Assembly: GCA_930367205.1 (NCBI GenBank)
Contig: OV884013.1
Span: forward strand, 84,445,333-84,509,332
Source: Acanthosoma haemorrhoidale
Taxonomy: Eukaryota; Arthropoda; Insecta; Hemiptera; Acanthosomatidae
Direction: 5' to 3'
Length of the DNA: 64,000 nucleotides
Below, piece after piece: positions 45,814-58,337 of the stretch. The notes under the pieces are model-generated. The model saw nothing but the letters and a program-made list of their open reading frames with translations, was not told the origin of the DNA and ran no database searches. The position numbers and the translations under genes were made by a program. Each line of letters opens with the position of its first letter. The first letter of the stretch is position 1.

Positions 45814-45995
45814 CTGCTCTTGCCATCAGGTGCTGATGGACTTGGCCTGTAACACCTACCTTCGGCGGTTTAGGTAAATCAACTACTCTATCCGAGACGA
45901 TGTCTCTTGAGATTCCTCTAATTGGGTTTCGGGTAAGTAAAATTGGTTGAATTTCTTTACGATATACTATAAAGTCAAAATGATCTCGAGTCGTA
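45814..45995 (-). CDS. Possible internal exon of an unidentified host gene
   Basis: A 182-nt segment open in one minus-strand frame, with a good splice donor directly after it (GCAG then GTAAGAGG, cut between 45814 and 45813) and an acceptor directly before it (pyrimidine-rich tract ending AAATTCAG at 45996). The peptide is RDHFDFIVYRKEIQPILL, then a Pro/Lys-containing part ending VTGQVHQHLMARA. Composition is more balanced than the surrounding DNA. I do not recognise the protein, and no partner exon is visible, so it remains a candidate only. The frame extends beyond both splice sites (45800-46033). Confidence 0.3.
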
Positions 45996-48900
45996 CTGAA
46001 TTTAAATAAGTGAATAAAAAAACCACATGTCAAAAATAGAAAACAAATTATATACTAGAACAACGGGAACTTAAATAAAGGTTATTTTGCAATCCATGTC
46101 AAATTGTATTTGTCTCGGTTGATAGTGCTACAAACAACAGAAAAAAATCTTCAGAACGCTGTATCTTCTTCGCTGAAATTTGTAAAAGACACAACGATGA
46201 GACATACATTTTTAATTAAAAATCTGAAAATTGGCTTATTTACCTTCATAGTTCTATTGGAACAAACATGTTTCCTCCATCTCCGTTGTTATTTTCTTAT
46301 GGCAGTTTAAATGTTATCTCAAAGGATACCTCTTCCATAAGCTGGAAGGTTTTGAATTTATTGGGGAATTACCCCATATTTCGATAAGAATTCTTTCAAA
46401 AAAATACATGCAAATCACAATAATGCCCAAATTAAGAAAAGTATGTGCTTAAAAAAACAACTAATAACAGACATAAGGTTGGACCTCTCTAACCTTCTTT
46501 CGTTTCTCCTTTAGATTAATTATTAATAGCAGTGTCTAAACAAGTAGGTCGTTTCCCCATCATGGCCGTAAACATTGATTTTTGATGTTTATTAATTTGT
46601 TTTAATGCATTAGTGATTCTTAATAATATAAACTTATAAGGTATTTAGTTTAACAAATTTTTGTTCCAGAGCTGAACGGCTGATGCCATTCCTTGAAAGA
46701 TGTAAACTATAAATTGCTCCCGGGCAAAAGTGAAGAAAGGAAACCCTGGTAGGATTTCCTCTCGAGTCTTTAATCGAAATCCCATTTTTTTTTTTAGATG
46801 TATTTTTTTCCTTCTTTTCAATGGCAAAATGAATGTTGTGGACACCAACTGGTCTGGACCGAGGTAATTCTATCGCTATGGCTTTTAGTCATTGCAATTA
46901 GAGCCCTAGTCCAAATACACAAACACTACAATCCTGAAATCATTTTCTATCTTTCCTAGCAAAGCTTTTAAATTATTGTTCGCATGGTAAACATTTTATT
47001 CAAAATATACTCCATGAGATAAAACATTTAGACCCTTTCTCATGATTTTACTCCTAGCAACCATTTCCAAAGGCTCGTTCTTATACGAATACTATGCAAT
47101 TGGAGTGGATTTTGAGACATATTTATTTGGTTACTATTCATATTCTCATTATGCGAGGGGAGGGACATTAAAGTTATTTTATTGAACAACTAAGCCAAAT
47201 ATATTAGCAATGTTATGATGAGCACAACGTATGTAGCAACTGACAGAGATAGACTGTAAAGGCTGTATTTCGTTAAGTCGGGAAGTTCAAATGTACCTGG
47301 TCGGACAATGCACACAATTTGAAGCACACAAATGTTTTCAGAGCGCTCTATCACTGCGGAAATACAATAACAATATCCCTCCAATAAAGCAGAAAACACC
47401 GCTGGAACCCCATGGGAAGCGTGGCCCACTGGTCCCAAGGGGACCCATAAATTGAAGTCTATCGCCTCGACAAATTACTTATTATCGGGCTTGCTTCGAC
47501 CAGCCATACTTCGCCATACTTCATCTCTTTAGCGGCCTCGGTCTCTCCGGACGACTCTCTGCGGAACTAATCCACTTCCAGTCCAATCATAGCTTAATGA
47601 CGTTTTATACGCCCTGTGTCTCACATAATCCACTAAAATCCCCTTTATATACTTCACCACTCCTGTTTCTTACATATTTCTGTTTAATAATTCTTAATAA
47701 CATCCAGCTATCACAAGTGTTTAGGCTTGAAATCAATCTTTCCATAGTGGACACTTTTTTTATGGTAGAAGGATTCAAAAGAATATTGTTATTTTGTTCA
47801 AAGTACAGAAAAAGTCCATGATACTCTACTTTGATACTATGTAGGAAAAAACGTTACTACGTGACTTTTCTAAGGTTGATGACTCTCATAATATCTTTTT
47901 AGTTAAAATTTATTACTATTTCGTATTTCTGTTTGTTTATGTTTATGTGCGAACTGTGTACTTCCTTGACACGCGTTGTCTGCTCGCGCGCGTGGAGAGA
48001 ATCTCCTCTCTAATTTCCTTTACCCTCTCCTTCTCTCTTCCTCATATTAGTCAGAAACCAAGCGAGACATCCCTTCAGAGAACATTTCAGCTTGATGACA
48101 TCTTCGTCTTCTTTAGTGAGTACACCGCGAAACACCTAGGTCTGGGAGACCCCTCTTGGTTGGTTGGATGGACCAAGGTATATTTCTCGTATCTTCGGAT
48201 AGTGGCGAAATTAAACACACTCCTACACGAGCTATGTTATTAGTTTATTTTTAACCCTTGAACTATACATTTAATAGTGTTTAAAGTTTTAAGATTTTAT
48301 TTTCCTTTGTTAGTTATAATTTGGATTAAATTCTTACTAGGTTAGTTTTATTCGTTTATTATTATGTATTTTATGTGTCACTATATATTTCATTTTGAGT
48401 TACTGGCAGTTCACGTATTCAATTTATGAACCACCCTTTTATACATTACTACAGACCACAATTTTTAACATTTTCTTTAATATTGTATAGTTTAATTTTA
48501 ATTAAATTTGCTTTTAGATCGAATTTACTGAACTATAATCTGCATAAAAATTTTTGTTTATTGCATCTATTGTTAATTCTACAATAAAGTTTAGAAATGG
48601 ACTAAAAGTTTTGCTTAAAGAAAACTTGTTTTTTTAAAATCACACGATATGTCAGAATTGCAATATTTTTTATTGATAACAATCTTTACCAATGACAAAA
48701 AGTCATCAATTTTTTTCATCAGTTCAAAATAATATTATCTTTATTATTTTATTTTGAGCATGTTTGTTAAAATTATTATTAATTGTTTAAACTATCTAAA
48801 ATACAAAACGTAGTTTCATGTCACGATATAGCTTCTCAGAACTCCCCATAAACATGCAAGGGTGCCCTAACTGTTAAAGATCCATCTACTCCCATCTCAC

Positions 48901-49492
48901 AAATCCACAACGACAATCCAAACGGCGGCGAGACTTGCTGGACATCTGTCGCATAACTAGTAATAATTTATTATATGTTTTTCGTACTCATGCTGTTTAC
49001 AGAAGCGTTTTGTACAAGAAAGATCACCATCTATTTATTGAAATAAATCTTAAAATCCTGTACCTCATAATTAAAAGTAGTTGATGGTATTCAAAGGACC
49101 TAATTATGTCACATTTACGTGTTCCATATTCGCTCCCTCATTCATACAAAGTTGTCATCTAGGGTGCTGCTGTCGCTGATGTAAAAGAGGCAATAACTAC
49201 AGTTCTCAAGACTTTTGATTGAAATAGGTGAGTGTATGAACGATAGTGATTGTTTTATTCAGCTGTACCTCAAGGCTCTATTCATTATGCTCCACAAGGG
49301 TTTCATTAGGATTGTTTGAATTAGCATTTTGTTTTCCTATGGAAATGTCTATAGAGCCGTTGTACATAGTGGATGCTTAGTATCTATCCACGGTGGAAAC
49401 CTATTTGTTGAAATCATTCTGATATATGTTTATATTTGGTTCGAAAAATGATATGCAAATTATAATACGCTAGTACTCTCTGAATGGTTACT
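45996..49492. other. Intergenic or intronic DNA with GC-richer patches
   Basis: No supported gene. A GC-richer patch at about 47330-47590 and a 98-codon plus-strand frame (47947-48243) beginning in a CG-rich part show no recognisable domain. Confidence 0.4.
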
Positions 49493-49645
49493 CTTTTTTT
49501 TTTTTTAATTAATGCTTTTATTGTGCTAAAATTACAATCTGCCTTGCTAGGCAATAAGTAATTAAGATATACTATCATTCATACCATATTTACAAATCAT
49601 CATTCACACGCTCATTCATGCAATATTTACAGACAGCCCAGAGGT
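49493..49645 (-). repeat. LINE-D 3' end with poly(A), minus strand
   Basis: On the minus strand: CTCTGGGCTGTCTGTAAATA, the GAATGAGCG-GTGAATGATG block, ATTACTTATTGCC, CACAATAAAAGC and then a poly(A) tail (run of T at 49493-49506 on plus). 5'-truncated to about 150 bp. Target duplication not found. Confidence 0.82.
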
Positions 49646-50608
49646 CATGAAAGTTGTTTTAGTTATTGAAGTGTGGATTATGTGCGGTATTTTATTTACT
49701 TGAAAGCATTCGATAAAATCACAATAAGATACTATACAGCCCAATGAACATTGTAATATAAGCAGTACAGAATATCATTAAAGGTTTAGTAGCATCACTA
49801 TTCCGCTAAGCGACGTCTCACCTGTCGCCGTATAGGCCGCGTGATGCATTCGGTATTCACCGCTTCAACGGCCCTACATTCGGGGCATGTCGCCCCTACC
49901 AATAATAATACAGGTTGTCTCAATCACTTAATTACCAGCACACAACCTATTATGTATAATTTAGTATGTGGAGGTCAACTTTGTGTGGTTACATGAACAA
50001 TCGCACCGACATAAAGTAATCACCGAGATAACTTAATTTCACAGCCAATCAAATCGCTGCAGTGGATTAATTGCATATTAACACATTACTACTATTAACA
50101 ATTAATACATCAATTAAGTATTACACATTTTTAAACATATTACTTAAAAGCTGCAATGGCGAAGAAAAAGTTACTTAACAGATTAAGGATCGAATCGTGT
50201 TTAATTTTGTTTTGTATAGTTTTCGTAATCAAGTCATACTGACACATCGTAATAAACGATATGTATAAATTAGTAACTTAAATACATAGCAACAAGCCAA
50301 ACAGAGCATAAAAGAACTTAATTATAAAAGTGATGTGTTCTGAAATGTCTCTCTCTCTCAAAAAAAATCAACTTTTCTATACATTTCCAGTTTATCCCTT
50401 AATAAATATATATGACCAATATTTAATTTAAAAGTAACTAAATTTAATTAAAATAAAAATTATGTTGAGTGCCAAGCTTTAAACCATCTTCCAATGAGTG
50501 GAAAAAAGAGAAGCAATACATACCCATGTACGCCCATACGAAAAAAATCGGGTGTTTTATGCTTTTCGGGGAATAAGGGCTGTGCCAAATTGTAAAGGAA
50601 TAGACAAC
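49646..50608. other. AT-rich DNA with a GC-rich pocket
   Basis: At 49802-49909 a short GC-rich pocket has a minus-strand frame with a Cys pair (VGATCPECRAVEAV) ending in a stop. It is too short to call a gene and may be a remnant of a retrotransposon or exon. Confidence 0.35.
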
Positions 50609-50675
50609 AACTTTATTATGATAAAATGACAATATACCTCATTGGGCAATAAGTAATTGTGATAAATGTTTTCAT
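50609..50675 (-). repeat. LINE-D 3'-terminal stub
   Basis: About 65 bp on the minus strand: AAACATTTATCACAATTACT, TTGCCCAAT and TTTTATCATAATAAAGTT. The shortest copy of the family here. Confidence 0.65.
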
Positions 50676-53520
50676 CCCTTGTGAAGCAGCAAGCAAAATA
50701 TTAACACCCAAACCTATTTACATAAGAAATATTTCCAACAATAACAAACAGAGAAAAATATACCCAAAGAAAGGAAAAATACATAACTATAAGAAATGAT
50801 TTACAGGGGGTTGTACTAACTATACACAAAAGGTAAAAATCAAAGAAAATTAATACAGAAAATATATTGAAGCTTAGTAGGTTCTAATCTGTACAAACGT
50901 TATCCAATGTCAGGTATACCAGCAAAATTTAAAGATAAATAAAGTAATATAAAGGTAGAGGACAGGAATATAAAGAAAGATCTGTACAAAGCAAAGATCC
51001 TGAAAATACTGTTGATATCATCATAGTAACCTACTTTTTTCTTAAGTGGAATTACCGTTAAGGTTTACTATCAATGAAGTCAATGTTGGTTACAAGATAT
51101 ATTGATTAATTCTTCCAATTCTATTCTTCTATTTTTGTGTATCTCGATCCTTTACTTCATCTCATTACTACCCTCGGCGAAGATTCAGACGATTTGTAAA
51201 GGTTTGTTTTGACTCTTATTATGATTGCGAATCACAAAATGATTTCAGCGGTTATCTTCATTCTACGTGATCCTCTAAAACCTTAATACAATATAAAAAA
51301 AAGTATTTCATTGTTAGCTTTCCTTCAAGACAGCTCTTTCTCCAAAATAATCGAAAAAATAAAATAGAACAAAGGCCAAGGGTGAGTCGGCTAAGTAGTA
51401 AGAGTCAGGATTTAAGTTTCTAAGTTGGGAATATTGACAAGAGCAGGAACAAACAAGAAGTAAAGCTTTCCTTTTTGAAAAACATGTTTCCGAAGTCGTT
51501 AATAACAAAACTGTCCATAATAGGAGCTGACACAGCTCTTCTATTACGCAAACTGCGGCTCGCGAACTTTCTACAGATTGGTTCTTTGGCCCGCCGGCTT
51601 CTAGGTTCAAAGTCATTCAATGTCGAGTTCAATATCGTGATTAATTTTACATAGGAATGGTTATACGATGAAGAGTTATGCGACGACTCAGAGAAAGTTT
51701 CAGCAACATACATCAAATAGTCTAACTAAAATATATGCGTTCTAATAACCTCGTGGCCTGGACAGACCATGTTAATAAATAAAAAGTTAGTAATTTAAAA
51801 TTGGCACGAACTCAATGTTTTTCTTTTGAAGTGTTTTCAAGTAGTATTCATGAGAAAATCACTTTGTAATGAATGCCATTAATTTTTTACAAAACTAATA
51901 GATAAATGTTAGTTTCACCGATCATTGTGACAAAGAAGCAGAAATAAGATGACGAAAGGCGAGGAATGTTGGGTATCGACAGGATCCAGTTTTATGAAAG
52001 GTGTTTCCAAGTGCACCTGTATGTATCTTCTAGGGCATAGTTCATCTGTTTTAATTTCTGGTAGAAAAGTCCTATGTTGTCAAATCAGATTTGAGACTTT
52101 CGTATTTCGCCCAGGTGTTCTTGCAGTCTGCGCTTCCTTAAGGATGTTTTATTTTCACCGACCAGGAAAGGTGAGGCCAAGTTAAATTAAATTAAATCAA
52201 GTTAAAGTCTACTTAAATTTTGAGCTTGAAAATAAAAGTCTGTCCACTTTGAAAAGTCACAGGTCAGAAGCTATTGAAGTTTTAAAGAACTTATTTCCTC
52301 GCATTGTTAACAACCTATTTAATTTCCATGATTTGAATAATTTCCAGTAAACAAAATAGTTTATAGAATAAAATCAAGTATTTTTGATTTTCATCTTATT
52401 CAGTAAATTATGAAATGTTTGAAAGAATGTTTGTTAAACTACAAAAAATACTAGAAGCTTCATTTCAAGTTTATTGCGTTAGTCTAGTCGCTAGCGTTAT
52501 ATGTGTACATTACGGGAAATAGAGTTTCGTTTCTAGATTGCTACGATAGAAAAAAGAAACGGAGCCAGTTTGTGTACCTATCCAATTTCGTCAAATACAT
52601 ATCGTAGCTTGGATACGTTCTGCCCGACCCCCGTAGGGCCAATTAGGGACAAGCTCAGATATGGCTTGCGTGGCATTGAACAGATTCTACTCTCTCTGTG
52701 GCTACCTCACTGTCTCATGTCGCACAGCTCTCCTGGGAAATCAAGGCTTCTCACTTCTGCCAAGGCTCAAAGTGAAAATATTTGCCCACCAATATTTACT
52801 CTTTTACTTGACAATTTTCAAGCGGTTACGATGAAGTTGGGTTGGTAAAGTACGTTAAGACTATAGTGAACAAACGGTTTTTCTTCTGGTTTTTTTTGCT
52901 ACTCCAATTTTTCGTTAATACTGATCTGTTCATACGTTCTATAATATTTAAATGCTCAGAAAGGGGTGTTTTAATTTTTTAACATGTTTTTTTTTGGCAT
53001 TAAAATAAAAATGCTATGGCTAGACTCTCATTACGTGGTTTCGGTCAAAATCAAGATGGACGCCTCTTTCTGGCCTTGTGATAGTCCTGACCTCGTTATC
53101 TGCTCCCCTCCAATCAATTGAATGTTATTGATGGTGTAGCGATATGTAGCGAATCGCTAACTATATATGTAAATTACCCTACACTCTGGTTCATAATGTA
53201 TTATAATAAAAATGCAAATCTGTGTAAACTTCTGGTAATAAATCATAGAGGGATCGGCAGATGTAAACAAGTAACAGAGGATCGAGGGTACGGCAATAAA
53301 ACCTAGGGTAGGCCACACCTGCCCCTTAAAATAGACCTTCAGTCACGTTCCCGCGGTCATAAAATCATGCCAGAAACAGTTTACATCACGCAGCTCAGGA
53401 GGTGTGACACCATAAAGCACACCCTTTTAGACCAACGGGGATAATAAAACAGACCACCTGCAGACAGACTCCGCCTTCCACGAGGGAGGGGGGTACAATA
53501 TTTATATCAGTAAGTTTCAA
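50676..53520. other. Intergenic AT-rich DNA
   Basis: No gene supported. Overlapping minus-strand frames at 51314-51716 and plus-strand frames at 51949-52185 and 52570-52848 lack recognisable domains. The part from about 53320 on is GC-richer. Confidence 0.4.
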
Positions 53521-53533
53521 CCTGAAAAGTCAC

Positions 53534-53714
53534 CAAAAAGAAGGTGAGCCTCATCACCTAGTGTGAATATAAGATTGAGTACTATTAACATCAAAAAATT
53601 TATTGTATTATGCACTCCTCCAAATGCATTTAAATGCAGGAAGAGGAGAAGTTTGTAAGTCGATTATTATTTTGTTATTTTTCTTTTGTACATTGTATTT
53701 GAGGTTTTGAAATA

Positions 53715-53746
<32 letters not shown>
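53534..53746 (+). mobile_element. LINE-C 3'-end insertion with poly(A) and 13-bp target duplication
   Basis: A 213-bp insertion ends in about 31 A residues (53716-53746). CCTGAAAAGTCAC occurs at 53521-53533 and 53747-53759. Its last 130 bp match 1157-1311. Without the insertion the flanks join as TTTCAACCTGAAAAGTCACT, so the empty site is known. The long pure A tail and intact duplication mark it as the youngest insertion visible. Confidence 0.88.
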
Positions 53747-53751
<5 letters not shown>

Positions 53752-53759
53752 AAAGTCAC

Positions 53760-55093
53760 TCTGTTTCTTAGTCTCCACAGCCGCACTACTAGTCGCGATA
53801 CGCCAGGGTCCCGGGGCCCTGGGAGTAAGCCCACTTGGCCTTCCGCTGGTCCACACTCTCTCTGCCACACCTCTAACATAATTGTTTGGTTCATTAAACG
53901 CGTATAAACGAAATAAAGAGCATAGAAAGTGAGAAAACAGTTTCTTAAAAACTTTTTAGAAAAAAACGAATAAAAAACTTAATTATATTATGTAATATCA
54001 TCAATTATGGCATCGAGAAATTAAAGTTTATAGCTTACTCAATATGAGAGAAAATATTTGTATTTCTATTACCAAGTGACTAATTGCTTAGTATCACTTC
54101 TTCATGTTTTACGCAGTTGGCAGTATCTTACATTTCGTTGTATCTGATGAGCTCTTGTTGATGTGAAGATGATGAGTTGAGGTGAAATTGTCTAACAAAG
54201 GACTTTAACACCACCAATACCAGAGAGAGATAGAATGTTATTTTATTGATCCTGTTAACAACTGGCTCATTACAATTGTAATAAATAAGTAAATATTTCT
54301 GTTAGACGAGTAATGCCTGAGGCCATTTGCCGGCTTCGCTCACTAAACTAAAGCACACAGCTGGCCATTAAAGATTGCCTGCAATTAAATCCAGCAATTA
54401 ATCTTGGCCGCTGTCGGCTTGCGCTCGCCAAATAATTGCAACCCTCATAACTGCTCTTATCCACCAATCTTATTTTATATATTATTGTTATTTTTTTCCT
54501 ATTCTTGACACGATATTGGACGAGGACTCGGGTTGGTGTTATCATTGCATGTATTATGTCAAACTTGTTTGTTGTCAGCCTATTTGTGTAGTGGTTAATG
54601 ATAGCAACCATTTCGTGATAGTTTTCCTCCCCTCTCCTTTTTCTGTTCGGAGTCAAAACATATTGAGGTTGACGCTCTAGATCTAAAAGCAGATTTTCTC
54701 AGATCCGTAATATTTTCTTAGTATCCCCATTTTTTTTTTTCAATTGAAGATAATTATACTCCTAACAAAAAAGATACTTGGTGAAAAATTCTTATTTGGT
54801 TGAAATCGCAACGTATTCTGTTAAAATAACACGAAGGGAAGGTACTCAACCTTATTATTAAGGGGTTATAGTAGTAGGGAAACATTATAAGTTATAAACA
54901 TATTACTATAGCCTATTGCCGTTAATAGCGGTAGAGTGGAGGAGTCATGATGTTTGTTGTTCGGTTCGGTGAATCGAGAAACTTGACTTGTCTTTGGCTT
55001 ATTAATTCATAAATGTTTGGTAGATAAAAACCTTTGAAAAATTCTAAGCAATATTCGAAGCTTTTAAGTGGATGATTTTAAATTAATCTACTT
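53760..55093. other. Intergenic DNA, GC-richer at its start
   Basis: The first 120 bp, together with 53320-53520, form a GC-richer patch interrupted by the LINE-C insertion. Minus-strand frames through it (53608-53894) include Arg/Pro-rich wording but no domain. A 102-codon minus-strand frame at 54348-54656 is unrecognised. Confidence 0.35.
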
Positions 55094-55820
55094 GGCGGGC
55101 TCAGATAACTGAGTAGACGCCCGCCGCGGGCTAGGGTCGCTACAACCTCTTAGCCGCCGTCCGGCGAGCACCCAGAAAGAGATAAGGCGGGCGGACAGGT
55201 GCCCTTTCACCCTGGCTCCCGGCCTAGACGGTGGGCAGCCTAATTCGTTTTGATTTGACTCCATAAGATCTTACAAGGTGTGTGCCCCGACAAAGCACTA
55301 TGTTCAGGAGAAGAGGTACAGGGTAGGTTTATGTGGTCTTGGAATGACCACGAATTCACACTCGGTGTCTAAGGGTAGGCGAAAACCGCCTGGATTCCAA
55401 AGATGAGCGTGAACCGGAGAGAAGCAGACTGGATTGCCGTGGGAGAAGCTACTGATAAGTTTGTAGGGTCACGGCAACCGTCGTCCGCGAGGGAGAGGTC
55501 TCTTTAGGAGGTGCTAGATTTAGCGAGACGAAGGCAGAGATTCCCACTAGAAAGGCGTGGGGTTTGACAACGCCGGACTAAAACATAGCGAGGTTGGGAG
55601 AGAGAGATGCAGAGCTAGTTGAATGAGAAGACCATGGTTTTGAGTACAGTAGCAAGCGCCAGTGCAGAGAGAGAGAGAAGTGTTCAAGGTGCCGGTTTCT
55701 TACTTTCTGATTTTCGCCCTATGGGGCGCTTCTTATATAGGCAGCCTAGCCGTGGTGGGGGGCCATCCCCACCAGCGGCTGTTCCCCCCACCAACTTCTC
55801 CCCCACTCCGACTGACGTCA
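55094..55820 (-). other. GC- and CpG-rich island of unknown nature
   Basis: About 730 bp stand out sharply from AT-rich flanks, with many CG dinucleotides and sharp borders (starting GGCGGGCTCAG, ending at a TGACGTCA box). No frame has a recognisable domain; the 76-codon plus and 109-codon minus frames near 55619-56013 are unrecognised. Candidates are the promoter and 5' exon of a host gene on the minus strand, or an LTR or other unit of an unknown mobile element. Confidence 0.45.
55732..55820 (-). promoter_or_regulatory. Promoter-like arrangement: CRE box and TATA box on the minus strand
   Basis: On the minus strand TGACGTCA (55820-55813, a palindromic cAMP-response/ATF site) lies about 75 bp upstream of TATATAAG (55739-55732), with G-rich sequence between and a CT-rich tract downstream (around 55670). 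The spacing fits a strong RNA polymerase II promoter firing toward lower coordinates. No transcript evidence is available. Confidence 0.45.
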
Positions 55821-57545
55821 TAATCTTTATTAAACATATTGAAACATAGATACATATTTTCTGATATTCATTTGATGACATAGATACGAGGTCTGATACG
55901 AGGAGAGAGGAAGTTATAATTATTCTTAACTGAGAGGTGGCCAAAACACTACTGATTTCAGATACCATAATTATTCGTGCAGTAGTAAAAATAATCACAC
56001 AGCCAATAACCAAAACCTAAGACCATGCTACCACCCATTACCTTAGTGAGTCTTATTTACTCTCAGAAATCGTGGCAAGCCGCCTTGTTTTTTTAGAAGT
56101 GACTTCAATGAATATGCCACAATATGCGAGGCTAACAAGACCTACGAAGAGAATATATAGTGGCCAAGCCTAGCGATGGCTCTACTTAATAAATTTACAA
56201 AGGCATGTGATTAGAAATAAAAAAGTCCTGGGATCAAATCGTGACTACCTTTTATTTCTTTAATACTATTTTACCAAAGTTCTTCTTATCTGTTATTTAG
56301 CATACCTTCTTTGGCTTTATTATTTTAAGTAATATAAACGCTTGAACATTCGGCGTATCCTTGGTAATCCTGGTCATCGGTAGGACACCGAACCAGAGCT
56401 GATGTTGATTCGAGTCATTTAACGCCGCTTCAGAGCCACAGGGAAGCACGGACGCTGCAATAGTTTGGAGTCTGTACGCAACTGTAATCTGCTTCGAACT
56501 CGGAAAGTTCACTGATCGTTTGGGGAATCGGCAGTCAGCTAACGGCTTCCAAGGGCAGTAGTACCTAATGGTCCGTCCTAGGGTTCTCGAAGGGCCAGAT
56601 AGTTTTCTTCCTGGATTTAAAGAACAAAGAATGCCTGCTACAATCTTCGTCAAGATTACAAAAGTTAATAATTAAAGTTTCGTTACATTCAAACATGGTC
56701 GTCAAGTTCATCCAATCATGCGCATTTTCAACTTGCTAATACTCCAAAACACCATATGTTATGATAATAGCGTTTCTGGAGATAAATATCCTGGAAATAT
56801 ATCAAACTAACTTAAAAATAGGGAAGATATGCTTTTGTAAATTTTATAAACTAAAAGCTCAAAGAAATAATCAAAACAAAATATGTTTCATAATATAATA
56901 ATAAGTCTGATTTGAAAGCTCAGTTTTATAGAAGGCTTAAAAATTAAATTAAAATAGGTCCATATAATGAAAAACAAGAAGCTACAAAGCAGGGCATTTT
57001 AGAATTACGAACTAGCTTAATAGCTGTACTTATGTGAGAATTTGTCATTCTGTTGCTCATTATTCGAAATGTTTCACATTGATTGTTGTCACAAAATCAA
57101 TGTAATTTTGAAAATTTAAAGAATTGAACTATGGAATAATTAAGAATTGTTAAGGCTACACTGATCAAATCAAATTAGTAGGAACATGTCTTTGTCATAC
57201 CTACATTACATCATATTATATTTACTATCAGATCTTAATAACCAGCATACCAGATAACCCTAGTACTTCCATGTGCAAATAAGGACGAAATAAGTTTTGT
57301 GTGATAAATAGAGGTAGTATTTTAAATAAACGGTTAAATATTTTTACATAAATATATATCCCTAATAGAATTACTTAACCTCGTTATTTTCAGCTTGTAA
57401 AACCCGTTAATTCTACCTTTAAAATCAACAATCATAATCTTATAAATTGGAAATTTCGTGTCTTTATAAATACACTTCCTTAACTATATGTCATGCATGA
57501 GGTTAGATAAGAAATTAGTTTAGTCAATTGAAAGAGGAAATTACT
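55821..57545. other. Intergenic DNA with one GC-richer frame
   Basis: A 118-codon minus-strand frame at 56297-56653 lies in a GC-richer patch but has no recognisable domain. The rest is AT-rich and featureless. Confidence 0.4.
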
Positions 57546-57560
57546 TAGTTATTATTATAC

Positions 57561-57915
57561 CTACTAAAACGTCTACTTCCCATTGTTGAATCCAAAAACC
57601 TTTTTCCCACACACCAGTTTGGTTTCCGCCAACGACATTCCACTGCTCAACAAGGCCTTTGCGTTGTTGATCACATCTCCTCAGCCCTTGAAACCAAACA
57701 GTATTGCACTGCTGCCTTTCTCGATATAGCTCAAGCTTTTGACAGGGTTTGGCACGCAGGTTTGCTCTACAAGCTCAAAAGATATTTACCACAGACCCTT
57801 TACCTAATCCTACAGTCCTACCTTTCAAACCGCTTCTTCCAAGTCCGCTGTGTATAATATACCCTACATTCTAGAACTCATCCCTTCCAAGTTTACGAAA
57901 TTCCACAGTAGCCTT
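57561..57915 (+). pseudogene. LINE-D reverse transcriptase fragment
   Basis: The frame reads LLKRLLPIVESKNLFPTHQFGFR, then the family block HSTAQQGLCVVDHISSALETK, AAFLDIAQAFDRVWH with the first catalytic Asp, LLYKLKRYLP and LILQSYLSNRFFQVRC. An in-frame TAA follows, then RTHPFQVYEIPQ, a damaged entry to the GxPQGS block, where it ends. This wording (HQFGFR, HST, DI(A/S)QAFD(R/K)VWH) is characteristic of Jockey-clade reverse transcriptases and differs clearly from LINE-A/B/C. The (Y/F)ADD box and thumb are missing. The copy is inactive. Confidence 0.88.
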
Positions 57916-58204
57916 TCCAACCACCCTAATCCTGTAGCACAGTCAATGCACTGCGCCACTCATCCCTATAATCCTCCTCGGAGACTGAAACGGCAGTGGC
58001 CTCGTGACCTGCTATAAACGCGTGACAGTGGGAGTCCTGGCAATGGCCAGTCTCTCCATTCATGTCCTGAGCGTCTGTGGTTCTTGCGCTCTTGGTCAGC
58101 CTCCACTGGCTAGTATCCGGTGACGCGGCTGACGGAGGAGCGTGGGGGACTTCCCAAGACTCCGCTTTCTCTTTGCGGTGGATTTGGGGGGTCTCTGGGC
58201 TGTC

Positions 58205-58337
58205 TGTAAATATTGTATGAATGAGCGAGTGAATGATGAACTGTAAATATTGTATGAATGAGCGAGTGAATGATGAACTGTAAATATTGTATGAATGAGC
58301 GAGTGAATGATGAACTGTAAATATTGTATGAATGAGA
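58205..58337 (+). repeat. 37-bp tandem repeat inside LINE-D 3' UTR, 3.6 copies
   Basis: Unit TGTAAATATTGTATGAATGA plus GCGAGTGAATGATGAAC repeats at 58205, 58242, 58279 and in part at 58316. Other LINE-D copies have only about 1.6 diverged units, so the array grew in this copy or its recent ancestor. Confidence 0.92.

Noticed and set aside
49802..49909. Short frame with CPEC motif
   Set aside because: Only about 33 codons and a single Cys pair; insufficient for a zinc-finger or retrotransposon call.
51314..51716. Two overlapping minus-strand frames of about 100 codons
   Set aside because: Neither has recognisable motifs; overlapping frames on the same strand argue against both being real.
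56297..56653. 118-codon minus-strand frame in a GC-richer patch
   Set aside because: No domain, no splice context, no promoter; could be chance in a GC-richer segment.
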